The position numbers and the translations under genes are program-made. DNA of 7,189 nucleotides. Origin: RGIG5579 sp045601445. GTDB lineage: Bacteria > Bacillota > Clostridia > Oscillospirales > SIG627. Positions within the stretch are counted from its first letter, which is position 1; each line of letters starts with the position of its first letter. Below, in pieces: positions 1 to 5,627 of the stretch. The stretch covers positions 1 to 7,189 of the forward strand of contig JAZRZQ010000091.1 of assembly GCA_045601445.1 (NCBI GenBank), written 5' to 3'. The notes under the pieces were generated by a model. That model did no database searches and was not told the origin of the DNA. It saw only the letters and a list, made by a program, of their open reading frames with translations.

Positions 1-1096
1 TGGAGAAATAGGGGGTGCCGTATTTCGAGGTCATCTCGAAGAGAAGCTTGTTGTTCTCGGTCTCGGACCAGTCGAAATCGCGGGTGATGGAGTAGGTCGG
101 GATGGGGTACTGGAAGCCTCTTCCGTTGGCGTCGCCCTCGATCATCGTTTCGATGAAGGCGCGGTTGACCATATCCATTTCCTTCTTACAGTCGCCGTAC
201 TTGAAGTCGACTCTCTTGCCGCCGATGATGGCGTATTCGTCCTCGAGATCGTGCGGGCAGGTCCAGTCCAGCGTGAAGTTGGAGAAGGGCGCCTGCGTAC
301 CCCAACGGCTGGGGGTATTCACACCGTAGATAAAGGACTCGATGCACTTCTTGACCGCGTCGTAGCTGAGGTTATCGGCCTTGACGAAGGGAGCAAGGTA
401 GGTGTCGAAGGAAGAGAATGCCTGCGCGCCTGCCCACTCGTTCTGCATAATGCCGAGGAAGTTGACCATCTGGTTGCAGAGCGTGGCAAGGTGCTTGGCG
501 GGGGCGGAAGTGATCTTGCCGGGAACGCCGCCCAGACCCTCCTCAATGAGCTGCTTGAGCGACCAGCCCGCGCAGTAGCCCGTCAGCATCGACAGATCGT
601 GCAGATGAATGTCGGCGTTCTTGTGGGCGTTGGCGATCTCGTCGTCATAGATTTCGCTGAGCCAATAGTTGGCGGTGATGGCGCCGGAGTTGTTGAGGAT
701 CAGACCGCCGACCGAATAGGTCACGGTGGAATTCTCCTTCACGCGCCAGTCAAGGTTCTTGACGTACTGGTTGACAATGTCGGTGTAGTCGACCAGCGTG
801 GACTTCATATTACGCAGCTTTTCTCTCTGGCGGCGGTACAGGATGTACGCCTTGGCCACGTCGGCGTAGCCTGCCTGAACCAGAACGGTCTCCACGCTGT
901 CCTGAATGTCCTCCACGGCGATGATCTCGTTTTCAATCTTGGGCTCGAAATCGCTGGTGACCTTCAGCGCGAGAAAGTCGATGATGTTGTCGTTGTAGTT
1001 GCGCTCGCAAGCCTCGAAGGCAAGCTTGATGGCACCCGAGATCTTGCTGATCTCAAATTCGACGATCTTACCGTCTCTTTTGTTGACCTGAAACAT
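1..1096 (-). CDS. nrdD: Anaerobic (class III) ribonucleoside-triphosphate reductase, N-terminal 365 residues, cut by the window edge
   Basis: The family reduces ribonucleotides to deoxyribonucleotides without oxygen, using a glycyl radical installed by NrdG; it is cytoplasmic. Read on the minus strand, residues ~3-95 form an ATP-cone (VNKRDGKIVEFEISKI near the start), the allosteric nucleotide-binding module. The 10-stranded catalytic barrel then begins, with the diagnostic stretches HLHDLSMLTGYCAGWSL (164-180), GGVPGK (189-194), QNEWAGAQAFSSFDTYLAPF (218-237) and YGVNTPSRWGTQAPFSNF (257-274). Cys175 in GYCAGW is probably one of the conserved active-site cysteines (inferred from family position). 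The Zn-binding cysteines and the C-terminal glycyl-radical site lie outside the window. The ATG at 1096-1094 is preceded by GGAGA at a 6-nt spacing. It lies 54 nt downstream of nrdG with no evident promoter between them, so the two are probably co-transcribed. The family assignment is very secure. Confidence 0.96.
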   Translation of the reverse strand, partial: MFQVNKRDGKIVEFEISKISGAIKLAFEACERNYNDNIIDFLALKVTSDFEPKIENEIIAVEDIQDSVETVLVQAGYADVAKAYILYRRQREKLRNMKSTLVDYTDIVNQYVKNLDWRVKENSTVTYSVGGLILNNSGAITANYWLSEIYDDEIANAHKNADIHLHDLSMLTGYCAGWSLKQLIEEGLGGVPGKITSAPAKHLATLCNQMVNFLGIMQNEWAGAQAFSSFDTYLAPFVKADNLSYDAVKKCIESFIYGVNTPSRWGTQAPFSNFTLDWTCPHDLEDEYAIIGGKRVDFKYGDCKKEMDMVNRAFIETMIEGDANGRGFQYPIPTYSITRDFDWSETENNKLLFEMTSKYGTPYFS

Positions 1097-1150
1097 ACTG
1101 TTCTCCTTTTCCAATGACGTTTTTCTTCGTTTCAATTTTTCCAAATGACC

Positions 1151-1843
1151 CTATTCTTCGACACCGCGAAGACAGGCCGCGGGATGCAGGCGGCGAATGC
1201 GCGCGACGTGCTCACACATTTCCTCGTGGGAAAACGCGCTCACGCCCGTGCCGAGAAGATTTCCCGAATCGCGGAATTGCTGAAGGAAGAAGCGATCCTT
1301 CTCCTGCAAGAGAGATGCGATCGCGTCGAAATCCTGCGCCGTATGGATTCCCTTGACCGCCGTGGTGCGAAATTCGTACTCACAGCCGCTCTCGCGAAGG
1401 ATGCGCATACTCTCCGCAAACGGCTCGAACGAGGTCTCGATGCCCACGGCCCTCGGGTAGCCCTCGGGACTGCTTTTCAGATCCATCGCCACGTAATCGA
1501 CCAGCCCCGTTTGCAAAAGGGAGGCCAGACGGGACGGAAACGCGCCGTTGGTGTCGAGCTTGACGGCAAGCCCCATCGCCTTGACCTTGGCAATAAACTC
1601 CCCGAGATCGCTCTGCAGCATCGGCTCGCCGCCGGTAATGCAGACCCCGTCGAGAATGCCCACACGGCCGGCAAGGTAGCCAAGCACCTCTTCCTGCCCG
1701 TTCGGATTTTCCTGCGGCGCTTGCACCAGCGAAGCGTTATGGCAGAACGGACAGCGCAGATTGCAGCCGCCGCAAAAGACGGTGCAGGCAACCCTTCCGG
1801 GGAAATCAAGCAGGGTCACCTTCTGAAATCCTTGGACGTTCAT
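1151..1843 (-). CDS. nrdG: Anaerobic ribonucleotide reductase-activating protein (radical SAM)
   Basis: This enzyme uses a [4Fe-4S] cluster and S-adenosylmethionine to make the glycyl radical on NrdD; it is cytoplasmic. The protein opens with GFQKVTLLDFPG, typical of the NrdG/PflA-like activases of Clostridia. It carries the radical-SAM cysteine triad CNLRCPFC (CX3CX2C) at about residues 27-34, the GGEP SAM-binding motif near 71-74, and KLDTNG at about 95-100. Two further cysteines sit just before the triad. It reaches 230 residues, normal for the family. I start it at ATG 1843, where AGAGG lies 8 nt upstream; the ATG at 1849 in the same frame leaves only 2 nt and adds two residues. It is first in a probable nrdG-nrdD operon, with promoter and NrdR-like boxes directly upstream. 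The reverse order, nrdD-nrdG, is the one usually seen. Confidence 0.95.
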   Translation of the reverse strand: MNVQGFQKVTLLDFPGRVACTVFCGGCNLRCPFCHNASLVQAPQENPNGQEEVLGYLAGRVGILDGVCITGGEPMLQSDLGEFIAKVKAMGLAVKLDTNGAFPSRLASLLQTGLVDYVAMDLKSSPEGYPRAVGIETSFEPFAESMRILRESGCEYEFRTTAVKGIHTAQDFDAIASLLQEKDRFFLQQFRDSGNLLGTGVSAFSHEEMCEHVARIRRLHPAACLRGVEE

Positions 1844-1875
1844 CTTCATTTCCTCTTTTTTGTCGTTGCCTGCAA

Positions 1876-1905
1876 ATTATATCACAACATCTTCGGTTTC
1901 GTCAA
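1876..1905 (-). promoter_or_regulatory. Sigma-A-type promoter of nrdG-nrdD
   Basis: On the minus strand a perfect -10 TATAAT (1881-1876) with an extended TG one base upstream follows TTGACG (-35, 1905-1900) after an 18-nt spacer. Transcription would start near 1869, giving a ~20-26 nt leader that holds the AGAGG ribosome binding site of nrdG. The match is close to consensus; the start point is inferred, not measured. Confidence 0.85.
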
Positions 1906-1913
1906 TAGAAAAA

Positions 1914-1929
1914 ACACAAGATATTGTGC
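1914..1929 (-). promoter_or_regulatory. NrdR box 1 (proximal)
   Basis: The 16-mer ACACAAGATATTGTGC is an imperfect palindrome that fits the known NrdR consensus (acaCwAtATwTwGtgt type) at 14 of 16 positions by my count. NrdR is the dNTP-sensing repressor of ribonucleotide reductase operons. It lies 8 bp upstream of the -35 of the nrdG promoter, about -45 to -60 from the predicted start. No nrdR gene is in the window, so the link is inferred from the motif and the target genes. Confidence 0.82.
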
Positions 1930-1945
1930 CTTTACGAAAAATGGC

Positions 1946-1961
1946 AAACAATATCTTGTGA
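1946..1961 (-). promoter_or_regulatory. NrdR box 2 (distal)
   Basis: AAACAATATCTTGTGA matches the NrdR consensus at about 13 of 16 positions. It lies 16 bp from box 1, so the centres are 32 bp apart, close to three helical turns. This is the tandem spacing typical of NrdR operators, which makes the pair much stronger evidence than either box alone. Because the boxes are near-palindromes, the pair also appears as a 13-bp perfect inverted repeat (1915-1927 against 1948-1960). Confidence 0.8.
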
Positions 1962-1981
1962 TGTATGGTTTTATACAAAAG

Positions 1982-2018
1982 CGTCGCTCCCTCGGCCGCA
2001 CGGGGCAAAGGAGCGACG
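1982..2018 (-). terminator. Rho-independent terminator after the lipoprotein gene
   Basis: A 9-bp perfect GC-rich stem, CGTCGCTCC (1982-1990) with GGAGCGACG (2010-2018), encloses a 19-nt loop. On the minus strand it begins 19 nt past the lipoprotein stop and is followed by C and then TTTT. The U-tract is short, so termination may be partial. A T-run after the stem also exists on the plus strand, but no plus-strand gene ends here. It separates the lipoprotein transcript from the nrdG-nrdD promoter region. Confidence 0.72.
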
Positions 2019-2036
2019 GTATCATACTTTTTTCTC

Positions 2037-2399
2037 TCAGACGCGCAAGAAGGAAAGCGCCTCTCCCGTCCCGAGCGGGGTGAGGGTGAGGATATCTTTC
2101 TCGACGGAAAAAGTGTAAACGGAGCGAGCGCCCTCGCTTTCGATGCGGATCTCGTCCCCCGAGGTCTCGTACGAGCCGAAGAGGATCGAGAAGGGGATCT
2201 CGTCTCCCTGCTTTTGCTCAAGATAAATCTTTCCGTCCTCGGCAAAGCGGTAGATGATGTCGATTTCGCCGAGAGAGGGGTCGCTGATCTGCGTCTGCCA
2301 GCGCCCCGTCGGGAAACGGCCGACGGTGCAAGAGCAAAAAACGAAAAGGCAGGTGACCAGGCTCAGCACGAGAGCGCACGCGCGCACGGTCGATCGCAT
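2037..2399 (-). CDS. Small predicted lipoprotein with a lipocalin-like (DUF5640-type) beta domain
   Basis: This 120-residue protein has a basic N-terminus (MRSTVR), a hydrophobic core (about 8-21) and a lipobox-like FCSC ending at Cys24. The -3 residue is Phe rather than Leu or Val, so lipidation is probable rather than certain. The mature part (25-120) has the pattern of small extracytoplasmic beta proteins of Firmicutes: GRWQTQISD, then YRFAEDGKIYLEQ, FGSYETSGDEIRIES, and YTFSVEKDILTLTPLGTG near the end. This resembles the lipocalin-like DUF5640/DUF4923 group, an assignment by pattern only. ATG 2399 has GGAGG at 8-nt spacing. It lies 52 nt downstream of spoIIE but carries its own strong promoter and terminator, so it is probably an independent transcription unit. 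Its role is unknown. Confidence 0.85.
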   Translation of the reverse strand: MRSTVRACALVLSLVTCLFVFCSCTVGRFPTGRWQTQISDPSLGEIDIIYRFAEDGKIYLEQKQGDEIPFSILFGSYETSGDEIRIESEGARSVYTFSVEKDILTLTPLGTGEALSFLRV

Positions 2400-2426
2400 T
2401 CGGGATCCCTCCTTTCCGTCAATCCC

Positions 2427-2455
2427 ATTATGCCGAAAACGAGCGGTTTTGTCAA
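2427..2455 (-). promoter_or_regulatory. Strong sigma-A-type promoter of the lipoprotein gene, overlapping the spoIIE stop
   Basis: On the minus strand there is a perfect -35 TTGACA (2455-2450), a 17-nt spacer and -10 CATAAT (2432-2427, five of six). The TGA of spoIIE (2454-2452) lies inside the -35 hexamer. The start would be near 2420, leaving a ~20-nt leader with the GGAGG ribosome binding site. Confidence 0.8.
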
Positions 2456-4950
2456 GATTTTTCGTGAAAAACGCCGCCTTGGCGGGGAAGAGACTCCACC
2501 CGAACCACGCACACGCTCAGATCGTCGCGGAAGGCGCCGTTTTCCTTGGCGCTTTCAAAGATGGCCTCGCACAGCTCGGCGGCCGTGGAATAGGTCTTTT
2601 TCGAAAGCAATTCGACCAGCCAATCCCCTCCCTCTTCCGTCTCCTGAGCGCCGTCGGAGATCTGAATGACAAAATCCCCGCCGCGAAGCGGAAAGCGCGT
2701 CTGCTCGGCGCAAAGATTGGGGATCGCACCCGCGGGCGGCGTTTGCGAGGCGATGCGATGCAGCCTCTCCCGCCGCAGGACGAACGATGGCGCGGCGCCC
2801 GCCTTGATGAAGTTTGCCTGCGCGGAGTACAGGTCGATCTCGAGCAGATCGACCGTGGTGAAGGTCTCGTCGGTCTTGGCCATCAAAAAGGAATTGAGCA
2901 TTTCCAGCGTCACGTTCTTCGGCGTGGCACAGCGCATCAGCTTTTCGATGAAGATGGCGGCCAGACGGCTGGTAAAGGCCGCGTCGCGCCCGCTTCCCAT
3001 GCCGTCGCAGATGAGCGTATAAAAATAGTCGCGCTCGGTCTCAAAGAGCGCCACGGAGTCTCCGTTGACCGTTTCGCCCTTTTTCGCACAGCCCGATTTG
3101 GCGCATTCCAGCGCAACTACTCTCGCACGGCGCAGACGCATCACCACGCTCTCCTCGAACATCAAAAAGCTCGGGGCCTCAAAGCGGCACGAAAACTCCT
3201 TTTCAAACGCATCGAGGATGGTGTCGGTCGCAAGGCTGACCTTCTCCAGCCGAACGCCGTACACGTCGATCTTGATCTCTCTGGTGCCGAACACCGCCAC
3301 GCGCTGATGCGAGAGCGCAAGATTCTTTAACACCCGCTTGGCACGGGCCTCGAAATCGGCGTTGTATTCCAATTCCCCCTCGATCTGCGAGGCGGTACTG
3401 CTCATCAGGCGAGACACACAGCTGTACTCTCCCGCCAAAAGCCGCGTTTTGTTGTTTTTCAGATAGTTGCCGTCAAGCATCTCGTAGCGCCGCTCGATGA
3501 GATCGATCAGCTCCTCGCGGTGGCGACAGCGGTCAAACGGAGCGGGTAGGAGCGAGGCGTCCACCGCGCCCTTGGCCAAAATCCGCCCCGCCAAGCGACC
3601 CGAGCCGTCGACGTGCGGCCCGTGCTCCTCGCCCCAGCAGACCGAGGCGCGGGCACAGCGCGAGCAGACCTCGCTGCAGCAATCCGTTACGAGGCGGCTG
3701 ATCTCGGTCAGCTGCGGCTTTTTCATCGTATCGGACACGGTGTAGAACACCTCGGAAAGCGAGGAGAAGGCATCGCTGATGTGGCGAAGCTTTTTTCGCG
3801 TGTCGCGCAGGGTACTGCTCGGGAGAACCTCTCTCGGAACGCTCGGGGCAATTTCCCCCGTCATCGGAAGAAAGCGCGAGAGCGGCAAGAAGAGGAGAAC
3901 CGCAAAGAGAAAGTCCGCCGATACCAGCCCGAAGGCGCGAAGAGAATCGGTATACATACTGTACCCGCAGGCAGAGACGAAGGCAACCATCACCGCCACG
4001 GCAAGCGAATACTCGAAAAACAGCCCCGAAAAGAAGCCCGCCACCGCCAAGGCCGGCGCGACGGCGGGGTCGGAGCAGGCCATTCCGCCGACCATCCCCA
4101 TCGCCGCACCGTACAGCGCACCGCGCGAGCGGGAGACGCAAAGCGTCAGCACCGCCGCAAACACGAACGAGACGGAAAACTGCGCCAGCATCACCTCGCG
4201 CAGGGCAAACAAAAACAAATACGCAACCGTAAACAGCCCCGCCTCCAGATAGATCTTTCGCTTGCCGCGCGCGGGAGCGTCCGTCTCGGCGTCGGCGGTA
4301 AAGACGTAAAAGCCGCAGAGCAGATAAGTCAGAAGCGGCGTGATGATGCCGAAGCTGACCGCGCCGAACACGGCGTTGACCGAAAAGGAATCGAGCATTG
4401 CCAGCACCAGCGCACAGCCGACCGCCGAGGCGGCGGCCGAGGTCACTCTTGCCAGAAGAGAGTCGTCAAAGGCAAACGAGGTCGCGACGGCTCTGACCGA
4501 AAACAGCGCCAGATACGCCAGCGCGTACACCCAGCCGACCGAGCCGAAAAACAGCGTGGAGAGAAAGACCCCCGCCAGCGCCGTCGGCCAAAGAAGCTTT
4601 TCCGTTCTGCCCGCGCTGTCCCGATCCAAGGCGCGCGCCAGCGGGCTGTTTTTCCCGAGAGAAGCAAGGAGTGCAAAGCCCGCGGGCCGCACCCCAAGCG
4701 GAAAGAGCGCCATGGAAAGCACCGTCACCACCGTCAAAGCGCCGACGCCGATGCCGAGCGCGCGGATCAAGACGGAAAAGACGCTCTCCTCCCGCTCTTC
4801 GCTCTCTTCCCGCACCGCGCGGTACCACCCGGAGAGAAGCTCTCCCGCCTTTTGCCTTGCCGTGCGGGAAAACGCTCTTACTTTTTCCCAAAGCGCGATC
4901 GCTCCCGTTTCGCTTCGTTCGGTTTTTTTGTCGCTCTGCATCGGTTTCAT
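2452..4950 (-). CDS. spoIIE: Stage II sporulation protein E, membrane-bound PP2C-family serine phosphatase
   Basis: In Bacillus SpoIIE sits at the polar septum, binds FtsZ and dephosphorylates SpoIIAA to release sigma-F in the forespore. The 832-residue length matches the family (about 827 in B. subtilis). A short basic cytoplasmic N-terminus is followed by a polytopic membrane region of about ten helices (~60-345), then a cytoplasmic linker (~350-590) and a PP2C/SpoIIE phosphatase domain (~600-825). Metal-ligand aspartates can be seen in NGDS (Asp631), CDGMGSG (Asp649), ISDGAQ (Asp766) and RDDLSV (Asp809/810); TFTTVDL and IKAGAAPSF are further family stretches. The linker has a cysteine cluster (Cys424, 425, 429, 432, 438). 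I prefer ATG 4950, with AGGG 8 nt upstream; an in-frame GTG at 4956 is 2 nt from that site. The gene is intact and all catalytic motifs are present. Confidence 0.96.
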   Translation of the reverse strand: MKPMQSDKKTERSETGAIALWEKVRAFSRTARQKAGELLSGWYRAVREESEEREESVFSVLIRALGIGVGALTVVTVLSMALFPLGVRPAGFALLASLGKNSPLARALDRDSAGRTEKLLWPTALAGVFLSTLFFGSVGWVYALAYLALFSVRAVATSFAFDDSLLARVTSAAASAVGCALVLAMLDSFSVNAVFGAVSFGIITPLLTYLLCGFYVFTADAETDAPARGKRKIYLEAGLFTVAYLFLFALREVMLAQFSVSFVFAAVLTLCVSRSRGALYGAAMGMVGGMACSDPAVAPALAVAGFFSGLFFEYSLAVAVMVAFVSACGYSMYTDSLRAFGLVSADFLFAVLLFLPLSRFLPMTGEIAPSVPREVLPSSTLRDTRKKLRHISDAFSSLSEVFYTVSDTMKKPQLTEISRLVTDCCSEVCSRCARASVCWGEEHGPHVDGSGRLAGRILAKGAVDASLLPAPFDRCRHREELIDLIERRYEMLDGNYLKNNKTRLLAGEYSCVSRLMSSTASQIEGELEYNADFEARAKRVLKNLALSHQRVAVFGTREIKIDVYGVRLEKVSLATDTILDAFEKEFSCRFEAPSFLMFEESVVMRLRRARVVALECAKSGCAKKGETVNGDSVALFETERDYFYTLICDGMGSGRDAAFTSRLAAIFIEKLMRCATPKNVTLEMLNSFLMAKTDETFTTVDLLEIDLYSAQANFIKAGAAPSFVLRRERLHRIASQTPPAGAIPNLCAEQTRFPLRGGDFVIQISDGAQETEEGGDWLVELLSKKTYSTAAELCEAIFESAKENGAFRDDLSVCVVRVESLPRQGGVFHEKS

Positions 4951-4984
4951 ATCCACTTCCCTGCCCTTTTTTCATCGTTTTTTC

Positions 4985-5001
4985 CCGCCGCAAGAGGGCG
5001 G
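4985..5001 (-). other. GC-rich hairpin at the predicted 5' end of the spoIIE mRNA
   Basis: CCGCC (4985-4989) and GGCGG (4997-5001) form a 5-bp stem with a 7-nt loop. If transcription begins near 5002, the stem is at the extreme 5' end of the message, about 35 nt before the start codon, where it could stabilise the RNA. It is short, and on the minus strand it is followed by an A-run rather than a T-run, so it is not a terminator in that direction. Confidence 0.4.
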
Positions 5002-5008
5002 TATGGCC

Positions 5009-5042
5009 ATTGTAGCAAACTCTCCCGCGGGGAAATGTCGAA
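5009..5042 (-). promoter_or_regulatory. Predicted spoIIE promoter with Spo0A box
   Basis: On the minus strand a -10 TACAAT (5014-5009) has no good -35 at 17-18 bp. In that place is a Spo0A box: the plus strand reads TGTCGAA at 5036-5042, an exact match to the 0A core TGNCGAA, with A-rich flanks. With a start near 5002 the box spans about -34 to -40. Spo0A-activated sigma-A promoters such as those of B. subtilis spoIIE and spoIIG are built in this way, with 0A boxes replacing or overlapping a poor -35. The 7-mer alone would arise by chance; its position before spoIIE is the real support. Confidence 0.65.
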
Positions 5043-5064
5043 ACAGGAACAAAACAGCGTACTA

Positions 5065-5087
5065 ATTTTGCCGATTTCGGGCAAAAT
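5065..5087. repeat. 8-bp inverted repeat in the spoIIE/small-ORF divergent region
   Basis: ATTTTGCC (5065-5072) and GGCAAAAT (5080-5087) are perfect inverted arms around a 7-bp centre. It could be an operator for a dimeric regulator, or an RNA hairpin about 15 nt before the ribosome binding site of the plus-strand gene at 5117. The left arm includes TGCCGAT, one mismatch from a 0A core. No T-run follows, so it is not a terminator for plus-strand transcription. Confidence 0.5.
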
Positions 5088-5116
5088 AGAAAAAAAGAAA
5101 AAAGGAGCGGTCAGAA

Positions 5117-5401
5117 ATGAACCCGATGACAAGCATAAAACAACTTTGCCAAAAGAAGGACAGCCTTCTCATTCGCCCCGCCTTTCACGCGGAAATATCC
5201 CTTCAGGACAAAATCAGCGGAGAAGTGATCGGCCCGAAGAGCGTTCGCTTTTCCACCGTGATGACGCTTTGGCAGGCCGTGCTTTGGCTGGGCGGGCTGA
5301 TGCTGTTTTTCTACGCGGCGATGATGCTCTGTCGCGCCAAGTGGATCTGTCTTGGCAGAAAGAAGCGTCACGGCAAGAAAAAGAGCGTCTTTTTCCGTTG
5401 A
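5117..5401 (+). CDS. Small single-pass membrane protein of unknown function, divergent from spoIIE
   Basis: I do not recognise this 94-residue protein. Residues 1-47 are mixed polar and include two lysine/charged stretches. Residues ~48-71 (TVMTLWQAVLWLGGLMLFFY onward) form one strongly hydrophobic segment. The C-terminus is very basic (GRKKRHGKKKSVFFR), which by the positive-inside rule would place it in the cytoplasm with the N-terminus outside. The N-terminal part lacks an export signal, so it is best read as a single-anchor protein. The start ATG at 5117 has GGAG at 9-nt spacing after an A-rich leader, good evidence that it is translated; a second in-frame ATG lies at 5126. It shares a 166-bp intergenic region with spoIIE, so sporulation-linked expression is possible but unproven. 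Minus-strand frames over it lack comparable start sites. Confidence 0.72.
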   Translation: MNPMTSIKQLCQKKDSLLIRPAFHAEISLQDKISGEVIGPKSVRFSTVMTLWQAVLWLGGLMLFFYAAMMLCRAKWICLGRKKRHGKKKSVFFR

Positions 5402-5467
5402 TTTTTCCCAAAAGGCGGCTTTTCTTTATATTACAAAGATAGTTTTTCACTTTTTTTCAAAAAAGTC

Positions 5468-5496
5468 TTGCCTTTTTTTGCCTTCCGTGTTATACT
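5468..5496 (+). promoter_or_regulatory. Sigma-A-type promoter of rpsO-pnp
   Basis: TTGCCT (-35, 5468-5473), a 17-nt spacer and TATACT (-10, 5491-5496) with an extended TG one base upstream. Transcription would start near 5503, giving a ~125-nt leader before rpsO. The stretch from the preceding stop at 5401 to here is AT-rich with long T-runs and holds no gene. Confidence 0.83.
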
Positions 5497-5502
5497 AATC
5501 TC

Positions 5503-5627
5503 CCTGCGTCTGTGGTAGGCGCAGAGGATCCATACCGTAACGCAGCAAAGGGAAGCTCGGGCTTGTGTTTTGGCCTCGCCTCCATCCCTTGCCGGGTTAC
5601 AGGAAAAAAATTTAGGAGGTACCACCC
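5503..5627 (+). promoter_or_regulatory. Structured rpsO leader, candidate S15 autoregulatory element
   Basis: The leader can fold into two main helices. Helix 1 pairs CTGCGT (5504-5509) with ACGCAG (5540-5545) and continues, after a bulged C5510, as TGTGGTA (5511-5517) with TACCGTA (5533-5539), including a G-U and U-G pair next to a G-C pair. Helix 2 pairs AAGGGA (5548-5553) with TCCCTT (5585-5590), extendable by GC/GC with one bulged A. The ribosome binding site AGGAGG is at 5614-5619. In other bacteria S15 binds rpsO leaders through a G-U/G-C motif or a multi-helix junction and represses its own translation. Seeing that here is an inference from location and fold; no Rfam model was run. Confidence 0.6.

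Noticed and set aside
251..1117. 288-codon plus-strand frame opposite nrdD
   Set aside because: The opposite strand encodes an unmistakable NrdD. The plus frame has Val/Leu/Asp-rich composition of a reverse-strand shadow.
1847..1849. Upstream ATG as the start of nrdG
   Set aside because: It leaves only about 2 nt after the AGAGG ribosome binding site; the in-frame ATG at 1843 has proper spacing and begins the conserved GFQK region at the usual distance.
1911..1961. 13-bp inverted repeat followed by six T on the minus strand, read as a terminator
   Set aside because: The stem is AT-rich with a 20-nt loop, and both arms match the NrdR consensus with the expected spacing. A better terminator for the upstream gene lies at 1982-2018.
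1145..2083. 312-codon plus-strand frame opposite nrdG and its control region
   Set aside because: It overlaps nrdG, the NrdR boxes and the terminator, and has no family resemblance.
4954..4956. GTG as the start of spoIIE
   Set aside because: It lies too near the AGGG site; the ATG two codons later has an 8-nt spacing.
3613..5442. 609-codon open frame on the plus strand over spoIIE and the small gene
   Set aside because: It is antisense to a clear SpoIIE with all catalytic motifs. The translation is low-complexity and very rich in Arg, Gln and Lys, as expected for a shadow of GC-rich coding sequence, and no ribosome binding site fits its start.
5111..5450. Minus-strand frames (86 and 78 codons) over the small membrane gene
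   Set aside because: The plus-strand gene has a good ribosome binding site and a coherent membrane topology; the minus frames have neither.
5449..5466. ACTTTTTT/AAAAAAGT hairpin after the small membrane gene as a terminator
   Set aside because: Apart from one C-G pair the stem is all A-T, with almost no loop, and it abuts the rpsO -35. It may help termination but cannot be called one.
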